Positions 42,408 to 52,114 of a DNA stretch of 64,000 nucleotides are shown here, piece after piece. The notes below the pieces were generated by a model. It saw only the letters and a list, made by a program, of their open reading frames with translations. It made no database searches and was not told the origin of the DNA. The position numbers and the translations under genes are program-made. Origin of the DNA: Pseudomonas antarctica (GTDB lineage Bacteria > Pseudomonadota > Gammaproteobacteria > Pseudomonadales > Pseudomonadaceae). How positions within the stretch are numbered: position 1 is the first letter of the stretch; every line of letters starts with the position of its first letter. The DNA lies in the NCBI RefSeq assembly GCF_900624995.1, contig NZ_UYXQ01000008.1, positions 93,404 to 157,403 of the forward strand, in the 5' to 3' direction.

Positions 42408-43471
42408 GACGGAACTCCTGCGTTCAATACTTCGGCCGCGCGCTTCAGCAGTTTTTTCACCGGGGCGGCAAGGCCCAGGCGCGGCGGGGTGGCGAGGTTA
42501 TACCAGAGCCAGTCGGCCTCGGCCACGTGATGGGCGGATTCCTCGACCTGGACCAGCCAGGGTTCGATGGCCAGCTGGAAATGGCTGAAGGTATGGATCA
42601 GCCCCGGCAGTTCATGCGGCGTACCCAGCTCCAGCGCGTGTTGGTTGGCCAGGTGTTCCAGGTCTTGGAGGTCGTCCAGCTCCGGCAAGCTCCACAAACC
42701 GCCCCACAGGCCCGTAGACGGGCGACGGTAAAGCAGAATCTCGCCCTCGGCATTGGCCAGCATCGGCATCAGCGTGCGCTTTTGCGGGATGGTCTTGCGC
42801 GGCTTGGGGATCGGGTAGCGTGTCTCCAGGCCGAGCATATGGGCTTCGCAGCTTTTTTCCAGCGGGCACAGCAGGCAGCTGGGTTTGCTGCGGGTGCAGA
42901 GCGTGGCGCCCATGTCCATCATCGCCTGGGTGTAGGCGTTGACGCGATCATGTGGCGTAAAGCGCTCTGCGGTCGCCCAGAGCTGCTTGGCGACCCTGGG
43001 CTCGCCTGGGTAGCCCTCTTGCGCGGTAAACCGCGCAAGCACGCGTTTGACGTTGCCGTCGAGGATCGGCGCGCGCAGGCCCATGCTCAGGCTGGCGATC
43101 GCACCGGCGGTGGACAAGCCAATGCCCGGCAGCTCAGTGAGCTTTTCGACGTCCCTGGGAAACTCGCCACCGTACTCGGCGACGACGATCTTGGCGGTCT
43201 TCTGCAGGTTGCGGGCGCGGGTGTAGTAACCCAGGCCGGTCCACAGGTGCAGCACTTCGTCTTCCGGCGCGGCGGCGAGGGCTTCGACCGTCGGCAGGGA
43301 CGCCATGAAACGGTCGAAGTAATTGAGCACCGTGCTGACCTGGGTTTGTTGCAGCATGATCTCCGAGACCCACACCCGGTAAGGCGTGATGCCCTGTTGC
43401 CAGGGCAGGTCATGGCGACCGTGGCGGTCGTACCAGTCCAGCACCGCCTGTGAAAACTGCTCGTTTCTCAT
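42404..43471 (-). CDS. mutY: A/G-specific adenine glycosylase MutY
   Basis: 355-aa DNA-repair glycosylase removing A opposite 8-oxoguanine. HhH-GPD domain: [48 protein letters not shown] and catalytic Asp in [13 protein letters not shown]. The Fe-S ligands [17 protein letters not shown] show the C-x6-C-x2-C-x5-C spacing. The C-terminal NUDIX-like domain ([19 protein letters not shown]) reads 8-oxoG. It overlaps both neighbours by 4 bp, forming an asmA-mutY-yggX operon. Confidence 0.97.
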   Translation of the reverse strand: MRNEQFSQAVLDWYDRHGRHDLPWQQGITPYRVWVSEIMLQQTQVSTVLNYFDRFMASLPTVEALAAAPEDEVLHLWTGLGYYTRARNLQKTAKIVVAEYGGEFPRDVEKLTELPGIGLSTAGAIASLSMGLRAPILDGNVKRVLARFTAQEGYPGEPRVAKQLWATAERFTPHDRVNAYTQAMMDMGATLCTRSKPSCLLCPLEKSCEAHMLGLETRYPIPKPRKTIPQKRTLMPMLANAEGEILLYRRPSTGLWGGLWSLPELDDLQDLEHLANQHALELGTPHELPGLIHTFSHFQLAIEPWLVQVEESAHHVAEADWLWYNLATPPRLGLAAPVKKLLKRAAEVLNAGVPS

Positions 43472-45684
43472 CGTTTGAACAGGCCTTTGAGGGCGTCTTT
43501 CAACTGCGGGTTGACCTTGTCGAGCTTCTCTTCAAGCTTTTCGCTGAGCTTGTTGCCAGCCGCTTTTATGGCGACCTGCGTCAAGCCATCCTTGTCCAGG
43601 CGGCAGGCCTTGGCGCCCAGCTCCAGCGGGCCACGGCAGCGCAGCGGCACTTCGATGCCCTGGAAGTTGGAGCCGACCTGGCAGGCCGGGTCCGGCACGT
43701 CGCGCTTGTCGCCTTCGACGATGATGCCGACGCGGTAGTCCATGCCCAGTACGCGCAGGTCGACATCACCGTTGCCGTTGACTGTCAGGCCTGGGATGCG
43801 CACTTTCAGGTCAGGGTTGCTGGCCACGCCGTTACGCAAGGTCAGGTTGCCGCGCAGTTCCTGGAATGGGGTGTCCTTGCCCTGTGGCGTGGTGCTCAAC
43901 GTCTTACGGTTGAGCAGGGCGATGCCGGTGCACAGTTGTTGTTCAATGTTGGCGTTGAGCAGCGCGCCGTTATTGATCACAAAACTGGCGGTGCCGTTAA
44001 GGCTGTCGATCAGCGCCTTCTGGCTGTTGCCACGGCCGTTGAGGTTGCTGTCGAGGGTGATCTGGCCCTTCACCGGCGGGTTTTGCCCCTGGGCTTGCAG
44101 GATGCGTTCAACCGGCACTTGCTTGATGTGCGTTTGCAGCGCCAGCACCGGGGTGTCCTGGCGCACATCGAGTGTGCCGTTGGCCTGGAAGGTGCCGTTG
44201 TAGAGGCCGCCGCTGAGCATGTCGAGCTTAAGTTGGCCATCGAGGCCGGAGGCTTTGAGTGCGGCGTTCTGGATCGGCAGCTTGCTTAGGGTCAGTTGGC
44301 CAAAGGCCAGGTCGGCGTCGATATCCAGGGTGCGCAGGCGGGTCAATGGCAGCAGCTTGTCGGTGCTCCACGCGCCTTTGTTCGGTGCATCCGGCAGCGG
44401 CGTGGTGCCGCCTGCGGCCATGGCGCCGGCTTCGCTGTTCTGGACTTCGGCCTGGCGGGCAGCGGCTGCGCCTTTGGCGGATTCGGACTTGGCCGGCAGG
44501 TAGTTGTCGGCGTTGAACGTGTCGCCCTTGAGCTGTACGCGCAGTGATTGCTTGGCAAAGTCATCCACGGCCAGGCGACCTGTGAAGGTGCTGCCATCGA
44601 GTTTCAGGTTCAGGTCTTCCAGGGCCACGCTGCTGGGTGTGCCCTTGAGGCGGCTGACCAATTCAACCTTGCTCAGGCTGCCCTCGGCCATGGGCGGCAA
44701 AGGGTGGCCGACGCTGTCGAGGAACTTGGCCAGGTCAAACTGGGCAACGGACAAGGCCCCGCTGAGTTGCGGGGTTTTGTTCAGGTCGTTGACCTTCAGT
44801 TCGCCCAATGCACGCAGCTGGTTGGCGGAAAGTTTCAGGTTGGTCCATTCGGCGACGTTGGCCGCCAGGTCCACCAGCAGTTGACCTTGGGTGGAGAAGG
44901 TGACGGTCTTGCCCTGCAGTGGCTCGCCGGTGGCTTCGCCGCTGAGTTTCATATCTTCGAACTGGTAACGCTGGAGCGCGCGCTGAATGCGCAGGTTGCC
45001 GTTCAACTCGGTCTTGACGCGCATCAGCGGCTGGTTGCTGCCCAGAAATGCGGTGAGTTTGAGCGGAATGCTGGCGCCTTCGTGCACGGCACCGGCGCTC
45101 AGCTGGATGCTTTCGGCGCTGTACTGTTTGCCGGTCTGCTCATCGTTGTATTCAACGCGGGCGTTGTTGATGGTCAGGCTGTCGATGTCCAGACGGATCG
45201 GTTTTGGCGGCTTTTCCGGTTCGGGTTCGGCCGGCGTCTCCACTGGAGCAGGCACCGGCGCATTGGCTGGAGTCTCGGCCACGTTCTTGCCGATGTCTTC
45301 CCAGTTGCCGTGGCCTTGCTTGTCACGGGTCAGGCGCAGGTTCAGGCCTTCAACACGCACATCGCTCATCTGCACTTCGCGGCGCAGCAGCGGCAGCACG
45401 CGCACTGACAGGCCGAGCATCTGCAGGTCGGCGAACGGTTGGGTCGGGTTGGTCAGGGTTGCCACGCTGGCTTCGTGCAACTCAAGGCCCAGCCAGGGGA
45501 ACAGGCTCCAACCGATATCGCCATTGAGCGTCAGCTCGATGTGGGCCTTGTCGCGGGCAATCTGGCGAATCTCGTCTTTGTAATCGTTGGGATCGAAGAG
45601 GTGGGTCAGGGCAAAGCCCAGGGCCACAATGATCAGCAACAGCCCGAGAAGTACCAGACCCAGGATTTTGCCGAACGCTTTCAT
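43468..45684 (-). CDS. AsmA family protein
   Basis: 738 aa. One N-terminal membrane segment (KILGLVLLGLLLIIVALGFA) anchors a long periplasmic beta-groove protein of the AsmA/TamB-like class, associated with phospholipid transport to the outer membrane. Early motif FDPNDYKDEIRQIARDK and the C-terminal AsmA region (LNGTASFVINNGALLNANIE, GLTVNGNGDVDLRVLGMDYR) are typical. A Pro/Glu-rich linker lies near residue 150. The start 45684 (MKAFGKILG) follows AAGGA; nine upstream in-frame codons are excluded. The stop overlaps mutY by 4 bp. Confidence 0.88.
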   Translation of the reverse strand: MKAFGKILGLVLLGLLLIIVALGFALTHLFDPNDYKDEIRQIARDKAHIELTLNGDIGWSLFPWLGLELHEASVATLTNPTQPFADLQMLGLSVRVLPLLRREVQMSDVRVEGLNLRLTRDKQGHGNWEDIGKNVAETPANAPVPAPVETPAEPEPEKPPKPIRLDIDSLTINNARVEYNDEQTGKQYSAESIQLSAGAVHEGASIPLKLTAFLGSNQPLMRVKTELNGNLRIQRALQRYQFEDMKLSGEATGEPLQGKTVTFSTQGQLLVDLAANVAEWTNLKLSANQLRALGELKVNDLNKTPQLSGALSVAQFDLAKFLDSVGHPLPPMAEGSLSKVELVSRLKGTPSSVALEDLNLKLDGSTFTGRLAVDDFAKQSLRVQLKGDTFNADNYLPAKSESAKGAAAARQAEVQNSEAGAMAAGGTTPLPDAPNKGAWSTDKLLPLTRLRTLDIDADLAFGQLTLSKLPIQNAALKASGLDGQLKLDMLSGGLYNGTFQANGTLDVRQDTPVLALQTHIKQVPVERILQAQGQNPPVKGQITLDSNLNGRGNSQKALIDSLNGTASFVINNGALLNANIEQQLCTGIALLNRKTLSTTPQGKDTPFQELRGNLTLRNGVASNPDLKVRIPGLTVNGNGDVDLRVLGMDYRVGIIVEGDKRDVPDPACQVGSNFQGIEVPLRCRGPLELGAKACRLDKDGLTQVAIKAAGNKLSEKLEEKLDKVNPQLKDALKGLFKR

Positions 45685-46010
45685 GGGCGAGTCCTTGTAT
45701 GTCGATTTCAAAATTTAGCCGCAGAGTATAACGCCCGACGGCCTGCGTCAGTTCACGCATCGTTACATTGTATCTAGCGGCGGCAAAATCGGATTTTGCC
45801 GCCGAACAAATCAGATTGCGTGAAAAAGGTGATGTCAGTTTGGTTTTTCTGTCATCCACTGGTGCTAATCTTCGCGGGTTCGTCTGTCGTCTGCGACACA
45901 ACGTCGCGCTTAAAATGGAGCTTTACTTAAAACAACGGCCAACGCTCTGCGTGCAAGGCCGAGGGAGAGAGCGCCTGACGGGCACATACTAATAACTGGG
46001 GGAAACACCA
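45685..46010. other. Divergent promoter region, asmA / OFA transporter
   Basis: 326 bp without a gene. It should hold both promoters and contains the 27-bp perfect palindrome at 45778-45804. CTGGGGGAAACACC precedes the transporter ATG. Confidence 0.6.
45778..45804. promoter_or_regulatory. 27-bp perfect palindrome, candidate operator
   Basis: CGGCGGCAAAATC-G-GATTTTGCCGCCG. With a one-base centre it cannot fold as a normal RNA hairpin and fits a symmetric repressor site in the divergent promoter region. Confidence 0.6.
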
Positions 46011-47672
46011 ATGAGCACAAGCACTGCGGCTGGTAGTACTGCCGCACAGCCTGCGTTCCTGTCCAAGGAACGCATTATCGCCAAGCCCGGGTTCAACCGC
46101 TGGCTGGTTCCACCGGCCGCCCTGGCCATCCACCTGTGCATCGGCATGGCCTACGGGTTCTCGGTGTTTTGGTTGCCACTGTCCAAAGCGCTGGGTATCA
46201 CCACACCGGTTGCCTGCGCGCCGGACATGAGCTTCATCGCACAAGTCTTCTCCTCTCAATGCGACTGGCCCATCTCCATGCTGGGCTGGATCTACACCCT
46301 GTTCTTCATCTTCCTGGGCTGCTCGGCAGCGATCTGGGGTGGCTGGCTGGAACATGCCGGGCCACGTAAAGCTGGCGTCGTTTCGGCCTTGTGCTGGTGC
46401 GGCGGCCTGTTGATCTCGGCGCTGGGTATCTATACCCACCAGATTTGGCTGATGTGGATCGGCTCCGGTGTGATTGGCGGTATCGGCCTGGGCCTGGGCT
46501 ATATCTCGCCCGTGTCGACCTTGATCAAGTGGTTCCCGGACAAGCGCGGCATGGCCACCGGCATGGCGATCATGGGCTTCGGCGGCGGTGCGATGGTGGG
46601 TGCACCTTTGGCTGCAGCACTGATGGGCCACTTTGCTTCGCCGACCAGCGTGGGCGTGTGGCAGAGTTTCGCGGTCATGGCTGCGATCTACTTCGTGTTC
46701 ATGATCGGTGGTGCCCTGTCATACCGCGTTCCGCCGACAGGCTGGAAGCCTGAGGGCTGGACCGCACCGGCGAAAAAAGCCAGCAATGCGATGATCACTC
46801 ATCGTCACGTGCACGTGAACGTGGCGTGGAAAACCCCGCAATTCCGTCTGGTCTGGCTGGTACTGTGCCTGAACGTGTCCGCCGGTATCGGCATCCTCGG
46901 TATGGCTTCGCCGCTGCTGCAGGAAGTGTTTGGCGGCAAGCTGCTGGGTGTGGATGTGCCGTTCGGCCAACTGGATGCCGGGCAGCTTGCGTCTATCGCT
47001 GCCATTGCCGCGGGATTCACCGGTTTGTTGAGCTTGTTCAATATCGGTGGTCGGTTCTTCTGGGCGTCGTTCTCCGACTACCTGGGCCGTAAAAACACCT
47101 ACTTCGTGTTCTTCGCCTTGGGCTTTGCCCTCTACGCGTTGATCCCGAACCTGGGTCACCTGGGTAACGTCGCGCTGTTCGTGGCCGCGTTCTGCATCAT
47201 CCTGTCGATGTACGGCGGTGGTTTCGCGACGGTTCCAGCCTACCTGGCAGACCTGTTCGGTACGCAAATGGTCGGCGCGATCCATGGTCGCCTGTTGACC
47301 GCCTGGGCGGCGGCGGGCGTGTTGGGCCCGGTGTTGGTGAACTACCTGCGTGAATACCAGTTGAGCATCGGCGTTGAACGCGCGGCGGCCTATGACATCA
47401 CCTTGTACATCCTCGCCGGCCTGCTGGTCCTGGGTTTCATCTGCAACCTGCTGGTACGCCCGGTGGCCGACAAGTACTTCATGACCGACGCCGAACTGGC
47501 TGCCGAACAGGCGCTGGGCCATGACAAAGGGGCGGATGCTTCCACCTCGCTGGAATGGAAAGCAGCCTCCGGCACAGTGCCGTTGGCGATTGCCGCCTGG
47601 CTGGTGGTGGGTATTCCGTTGGCGTGGGGTGTGTGGGTGACCCTGCAAAAGACGGCGGTACTGTTCCACTGA
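46011..47672 (+). CDS. OFA (oxalate/formate antiporter) family MFS transporter
   Basis: 553-aa major facilitator with 12 predicted membrane segments. PPAALAIHLCIGMAYGFSVF and WISMLG-like GWIYTLFFIFLGCSAAIWGG resemble OxlT. The glycine-rich GVIGGIGLGLGYISPVSTLI and the loop KWFPDKRGMATGMAIMGFGG match the MFS loop signature. A cytoplasmic middle loop with basic residues (MITHRHVHVNVAWKT) and a further helix at the C-terminus are present. The substrate is probably a carboxylate but not identifiable. Single-gene unit. A 27-bp palindrome lies upstream. Confidence 0.85.
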   Translation: MSTSTAAGSTAAQPAFLSKERIIAKPGFNRWLVPPAALAIHLCIGMAYGFSVFWLPLSKALGITTPVACAPDMSFIAQVFSSQCDWPISMLGWIYTLFFIFLGCSAAIWGGWLEHAGPRKAGVVSALCWCGGLLISALGIYTHQIWLMWIGSGVIGGIGLGLGYISPVSTLIKWFPDKRGMATGMAIMGFGGGAMVGAPLAAALMGHFASPTSVGVWQSFAVMAAIYFVFMIGGALSYRVPPTGWKPEGWTAPAKKASNAMITHRHVHVNVAWKTPQFRLVWLVLCLNVSAGIGILGMASPLLQEVFGGKLLGVDVPFGQLDAGQLASIAAIAAGFTGLLSLFNIGGRFFWASFSDYLGRKNTYFVFFALGFALYALIPNLGHLGNVALFVAAFCIILSMYGGGFATVPAYLADLFGTQMVGAIHGRLLTAWAAAGVLGPVLVNYLREYQLSIGVERAAAYDITLYILAGLLVLGFICNLLVRPVADKYFMTDAELAAEQALGHDKGADASTSLEWKAASGTVPLAIAAWLVVGIPLAWGVWVTLQKTAVLFH

Positions 47673-47723
47673 TACCCGGTTTCCCGGTGCCCTCTCATGC
47701 AAGGTGAGTGGGCGCCGGGCAGC

Positions 47724-49064
47724 TTAGTCCTGCTTCTTGTCAGGCAAGGTCCTGGCTGACGCGCCGCGCCATGGAATGCGTTGAAACCAGGGGCGCGGCA
47801 CCGGATGAACAATCACCCGCAAGGCACGTGCATAGTCCATGACCAGGCCGGGTGTCCACGCCATGGTCATGGCGCGCTTGCGTACTTGCGCGGCAATCCA
47901 CAACTCAGGCATGAGCAAGGTCTGCAGGACCGAGCGCCAGCGCCGGGACCGCTCCGACAGCACGCCATCCATTGATGCTTCCAACGCAAAGGCCACGCTG
48001 CTCGAACAGTTGCGGTAGGTCAGGTTGTAGGTGGCCTGTTGGCGATAGTTATTCGAGAACTCGATCAGCGCTCTGCGGCTGTAGTGGTGAAAAACAATCT
48101 TGCGGTCCGAGTCGCACCAGTTGGCCACTTCCGTGGCGTAGTCCGGCTGGAATGTGCCGGGCACGTCGTTGTTGCGCGTGGCCTTGAGGATGCGGAAGAA
48201 CTCCGCCGGTGAGCGATCAATGTCCGCGACCGGGTACAGGCTCAGGTACACCGAGGGCGACAGCTCAAGCGCCGCGTGCCCGGTTGAAATCACGCCTTGT
48301 GCATCCACCGCCGCAATGTAGCGATTGATGATCGGGCGAGGGATCGTTGTTGCACCGGCGGTGCCTTCCGGCGTCCAGATATGCACGATCAGTGGGTCCT
48401 GGAACTCAGACTCTTGCTCCTGGCGCGCCTCCAGCGGTTTTTGCGGTGGCAGCTTCTTGAAGTCTGACAGCAAATCCCTTGGCTCAAGCAGCTCAAACGT
48501 TGAAGTGCCGTGGCGCAAGCGCCTCACGCGATGCGCGATGCGCACCGTGTTGAAGCCGCTGACGATCATCAATGCACCGAGGAAAAACGACACCGTTGCA
48601 CTGAGGGCGATGGGGTAGGGACTGACCAGCAACCCCGCGAACGCCAACTGAGCGCCGCCGCTGATCAACGACGATCGCCAGTGCGGGAACCTGACGACCC
48701 AGGCCGAGCTAATGGTCAGCAAGCCGATCACGAAGTAGGTCAGGCCAAAGATGATCGCCAGCAACAGGTGGCTATAGACATTGTTCGCAAGAATCAGCAC
48801 GGCGACGAAGAAGAAAATGCCGCCCTTGAAATACAGCACGGCCCGCTGAGTCCCCACGCCGCTGGACGCCACGCTGAGGGTGACAATGCTTTCCAGCAAT
48901 AACATCAATCCGAATGCGCGCATCGGAAAGTACAGTGCACCGTCCAGGCCGTCGTACATCACGCCCAGGCCCAGCGAGCCCCACAGGATGCCCATCAGGC
49001 CGAGAATCCAGAACTTGGAGCGGACGAACTCAACGCCGAACAGCAGTAAAGCAATCTGAATCAT
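47724..49064 (-). CDS. HdeD-like membrane domain fused to a papain-fold (NlpC/P60-superfamily-like) domain
   Basis: 446 aa. Residues 1-185 contain six membrane segments in the DUF308/HdeD pattern (repeating pairs; FGLMLLLESIVTLSVASSGV, ALMIVSGFNTVRIAHRVRRL). Residues about 230-400 form a soluble domain with a possible catalytic His in STGHAALELSPSVYLSLYP and Cys in YRNCSSSVAFALEASMDG. The His-before-Cys order suits a permuted papain-like fold as in DUF4105/LRAT-like proteins. The name and activity of this domain are inferred from pattern only. Its gene starts 44 bp downstream of the MASE1 gene's stop, so they may be co-transcribed. Confidence 0.65.
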   Translation of the reverse strand: MIQIALLLFGVEFVRSKFWILGLMGILWGSLGLGVMYDGLDGALYFPMRAFGLMLLLESIVTLSVASSGVGTQRAVLYFKGGIFFFVAVLILANNVYSHLLLAIIFGLTYFVIGLLTISSAWVVRFPHWRSSLISGGAQLAFAGLLVSPYPIALSATVSFFLGALMIVSGFNTVRIAHRVRRLRHGTSTFELLEPRDLLSDFKKLPPQKPLEARQEQESEFQDPLIVHIWTPEGTAGATTIPRPIINRYIAAVDAQGVISTGHAALELSPSVYLSLYPVADIDRSPAEFFRILKATRNNDVPGTFQPDYATEVANWCDSDRKIVFHHYSRRALIEFSNNYRQQATYNLTYRNCSSSVAFALEASMDGVLSERSRRWRSVLQTLLMPELWIAAQVRKRAMTMAWTPGLVMDYARALRVIVHPVPRPWFQRIPWRGASARTLPDKKQD

Positions 49065-49108
49065 TAGGAATCCCTACAGGGGAAAAGCAGGCTGTCACAG
49101 GCAAAGAA

Positions 49109-50365
49109 TCAGGGATAGCGGCCGCTTTGCCAGTTGCCGACAATCACTTGGCCCTGTGCATCACGCAGGGCGCCGGGGCTTTGGTCATAAAGGGTCAGCC
49201 ATTCACCATTGCCCTTGTCGATGCGAAAGGCCAAGGATGCGGCGCGGGTATGCGTTTCCGGCGACCAGTGGCGTTTGAGTCTGTCGCGGTCCTCTGGGTG
49301 TACACGCTCCAGGACCTGCTGCACCGTGTGCAGGGGCAGGGCGCCAACGTCCAGCAGCGTTTCAAGGTTGTCGTCCCAGAGAATTTCCCCGGTTCCCGGG
49401 TGCAGTTGGTACATCACGCCACTGCCCGCCAAGCGCCCGGTTTCCAAGTCGTAAGGTTGAGCGGATTGCCTCATCAAGCGTATTACCACCACCAGTAATG
49501 CCGTGATGGACAGGTAACTTTGCGCAAGCAGCAAGGGCTCGCCTTCCAGCAGGCCATGCACGTAAAACGGCCCGGTCTTCTGGTCGGTGAAATGGACCAC
49601 GATGCCGCCCAGTACCAGTAGTGCGATCGAGCCGCCAGGGCTGCGCCACGTTATGCAAACGGCGAGGGTGAGAGCAATGGGCAGGCAGGCCAGGATGAAA
49701 TACGCCGCTGCGCCGGCGTCGGTGCCCAGCCTATCGATGAACCAGAGCGGGGTCGCCCCGAAAACGTACCAGGTGTTCAATGCCAGCAGCAGCAACCATA
49801 CCCCGCCGGCCAGTTTCGCGCGCGTGCGGGTAGGAAAGTCGCGCAGGTTGCTGTTCAGTACGTTCATCACCACGACGGTGGAAAAGAACACGCCGTTCAT
49901 GCCGGACATCCAGTTGGTCATGAACGTGTTTGGTGATACTTCTCCGGCCAGCATCAGCCAGCCCTTCCTGAGCAGTGCCAGGACGCAACAAACGGCCACG
50001 GTTGCCAGCAACCACAGCAAAATGGCGTGCAGCTCGTCGCCGCGCCGAGCGAAACGCCGAACCAGCCAGGCAATCGCAACAGAGCCTGACAGCGCCAGCG
50101 CTGAAAGCGCCACGGCGGCCGGTAGATGTTGCCAACCGTGCTCATCCAGCAGCACCCGCGCGACCAGCAGCACTGCAAACAACATCGGCCAGTGAGCGCG
50201 TCGTGAGCTGAGGAACGCCGACACGGAAATACCCGCCGGGAACCAGATAATCGCCATCTGCGAGACGGGATCATCAAAGGCCAGCGACACGATGCCCGTC
50301 ACGTAGTAGGTCACTGCCCACAGGAGGAGGACGCCGCTGCGCTGTAAGACTGTCGGTATCGTCAT
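49109..50365 (-). CDS. MASE1-domain membrane sensor with C-terminal PAS-like domain, no output domain
   Basis: 418 aa. Residues 1-300 hold about 8-9 membrane segments in the MASE1 pattern (GIVSLAFDDPVSQMAIIWFP, AGISVSAFLSSRR). Residues about 310-418 resemble a PAS/PAC fold (VMYQLHPGTGEILWDDNLET, VHPEDRDRLKRHWS, GEWLTLYDQSPGALRDAQGQ) and the protein ends there. MASE1-PAS usually leads into GGDEF, EAL or kinase domains, none of which follows. It may signal through the partner gene downstream or be a shortened sensor. Divergent from hisB. Confidence 0.75.
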   Translation of the reverse strand: MTIPTVLQRSGVLLLWAVTYYVTGIVSLAFDDPVSQMAIIWFPAGISVSAFLSSRRAHWPMLFAVLLVARVLLDEHGWQHLPAAVALSALALSGSVAIAWLVRRFARRGDELHAILLWLLATVAVCCVLALLRKGWLMLAGEVSPNTFMTNWMSGMNGVFFSTVVVMNVLNSNLRDFPTRTRAKLAGGVWLLLLALNTWYVFGATPLWFIDRLGTDAGAAAYFILACLPIALTLAVCITWRSPGGSIALLVLGGIVVHFTDQKTGPFYVHGLLEGEPLLLAQSYLSITALLVVVIRLMRQSAQPYDLETGRLAGSGVMYQLHPGTGEILWDDNLETLLDVGALPLHTVQQVLERVHPEDRDRLKRHWSPETHTRAASLAFRIDKGNGEWLTLYDQSPGALRDAQGQVIVGNWQSGRYP

Positions 50366-50518
50366 TGTTGAATATTCGTTAGGTTTTAAACATTGCGCTC
50401 ATATTACAACGAAGCCGCCGGCACATTCGGGTAAATACGCGGAGCGCACCATCCTGGGGCGCCCACTTGTATGCACATGTCCATCCCCGACACTCCATCA
50501 GTCTTATCCCCTTCGATG

Positions 50519-50547
50519 TTTCTGTTTAGCGCCCGCGCCCCTATAAT
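50519..50547 (+). promoter_or_regulatory. Promoter of the his operon segment
   Basis: A perfect -10 TATAAT (50542-50547) lies 38 bp before the hisB ATG. The -35 region 17 bp upstream (TTTCTG) is weak. Confidence 0.5.
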
Positions 50548-50585
50548 GGCCGCCTTTTTCGCCCAATGATTTTGCGGAGTTGGTG

Positions 50586-51179
50586 ATGGCCGAACGTAAG
50601 GCGTCCGTCGAGCGCGACACTCTGGAAACCCAGATCAAAGCCTCGATCAACCTGGATGGCACCGGAAAGGCCCGATTTGATATCGGTGTACCTTTTCTTG
50701 AGCACATGCTGGACCAGATCGCCCGTCACGGGCTGATCGACCTGGATATCGTCAGCAAGGGCGACCTGCATATCGACGACCACCACACGGTGGAAGACGT
50801 CGGTATCACGTTGGGTCAGGCATTTGCCAAGGCTATCGGTGACAAAAAAGGCATCCGTCGCTACGGCCACGCCTATGTCCCGCTGGACGAAGCGCTGTCG
50901 CGCGTAGTCATCGACTTCTCCGGCCGCCCAGGCCTGCAGATGCACGTGCCCTACACCCGCGCCACCGTGGGCGGCTTCGATGTCGACCTGTTCCAGGAAT
51001 TTTTCCAGGGCTTCGTCAACCACGCACTCGTCAGTCTGCACATCGACAACCTGCGCGGCACCAACACCCACCACCAGATCGAAACCGTGTTCAAGGCTTT
51101 CGGCCGCGCGTTGCGCATGGCCGTGGAGCTGGATGACCGCATGGCCGGGCAAATGCCCTCCACCAAGGGCGTTCTGTAA
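50586..51179 (+). CDS. hisB: Imidazoleglycerol-phosphate dehydratase
   Basis: 197-aa monofunctional HisB making imidazole-acetol phosphate in histidine synthesis. [16 protein letters not shown] and [20 protein letters not shown] are the Mn-binding repeats, with [20 protein letters not shown] the second metal set. Start ATG 50586 after GCGGAG. It is not fused to a phosphatase, as expected in Pseudomonas. The stop overlaps the hisH start by one base (TAATG). Confidence 0.97.
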   Translation: MAERKASVERDTLETQIKASINLDGTGKARFDIGVPFLEHMLDQIARHGLIDLDIVSKGDLHIDDHHTVEDVGITLGQAFAKAIGDKKGIRRYGHAYVPLDEALSRVVIDFSGRPGLQMHVPYTRATVGGFDVDLFQEFFQGFVNHALVSLHIDNLRGTNTHHQIETVFKAFGRALRMAVELDDRMAGQMPSTKGVL

Positions 51180-51817
51180 TGCAGACGGTCGCGGTTATCG
51201 ATTACGGCATGGGTAACCTGCACTCGGTGGCCAAGGCCCTCGAGCACGTAGGCGCCGGCAAGGTGCTGATCACCAGCGATGCCAGCGTGATTCGCGAAGC
51301 CGATCGCGTGGTGTTTCCCGGCGTGGGGGCGATTCGCGATTGCATGGCTGAGATCCGCCGCCTGGGCTTTGACAGCCTGGTGCGTGAAGTCAGCCAGGAC
51401 CGGCCGTTCCTTGGCATCTGCGTGGGCATGCAAGCCTTGCTCGAGCGCAGTGAAGAGAACGCCGGCGTCGACTGCATCGGCCTGTTTCCCGGCCAGGTGA
51501 AGTTCTTTGGCAAAGACCTGCACGAAGACGGCGAACACCTGAAAGTCCCGCACATGGGCTGGAACGAAGTGCGCCGTACCGTCGACCACCCGCTGTGGCA
51601 CGAAATCCCGGACATGGCGCGTTTCTACTTCGTGCACAGCTACTACATCGCCGCCGGTAACCCGCGCCAGGTGGTGGGTGGTGGGCACTACGGCGTCGAT
51701 TTCGCCGCAGCGCTGGCCGAAGGTTCGCGTTTTGCCGTGCAGTTCCACCCGGAGAAGAGCCATACCCATGGCCTGCAATTGCTGCAGAACTTCGCCGCGT
51801 GGGATGGTCGCTGGTAA
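51179..51817 (+). CDS. hisH: Imidazole glycerol phosphate synthase, glutaminase subunit
   Basis: 212-aa class I glutamine amidotransferase supplying ammonia to HisF. It has [20 protein letters not shown], the nucleophile in [15 protein letters not shown] (Cys), and the His-Glu pair in [12 protein letters not shown]. Directly coupled to hisB and followed without a gap by a DUF2164 gene. Confidence 0.97.
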   Translation: MQTVAVIDYGMGNLHSVAKALEHVGAGKVLITSDASVIREADRVVFPGVGAIRDCMAEIRRLGFDSLVREVSQDRPFLGICVGMQALLERSEENAGVDCIGLFPGQVKFFGKDLHEDGEHLKVPHMGWNEVRRTVDHPLWHEIPDMARFYFVHSYYIAAGNPRQVVGGGHYGVDFAAALAEGSRFAVQFHPEKSHTHGLQLLQNFAAWDGRW

Positions 51818-52075
51818 ATGGCCAAGAAACCGAAGTTGCCGATCTTGAACCTCACGCCCGAGCAGGAGAGTGAGGCTACCCTCAAGATCAAGCGCTTCAT
51901 GGCGGACCGCTTCGAACTCAAGTTGGGCTCGTTCGAGGTCGCCGAGATTCTTGAGCTGTTCACCACCGAAGTGGCGCCGCACTATTACAACAGGGCGATT
52001 TTCGACACGCAGACGCTCCTTAAAGAAAGGTTCGAAAGCATCGAAAGCGACCTGTGGTCGCTTGAGAAACCCTGA
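51818..52075 (+). CDS. DUF2164 family protein
   Basis: 85-aa protein of unknown function. Sequence typical of the family: LKIKRFMADRFELKLGSFEV, AEILELFTTEVAPHYYNRAI and the C-terminal ESIESDLWSLEKP. The ATG follows the hisH stop immediately (TAAATG), so it is embedded in the his operon. A link to histidine synthesis is not established. Confidence 0.9.
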   Translation: MAKKPKLPILNLTPEQESEATLKIKRFMADRFELKLGSFEVAEILELFTTEVAPHYYNRAIFDTQTLLKERFESIESDLWSLEKP

Positions 52076-52114
52076 TTTCCCAAGCATTGCTGAATATCGA
52101 ATAAGGTTTGCCAG

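Noticed and set aside
43450..45408. Long plus-strand ORFs opposite asmA and mutY
   Set aside because: Shadows created by high GC third positions of genuine minus-strand genes with clear domains.
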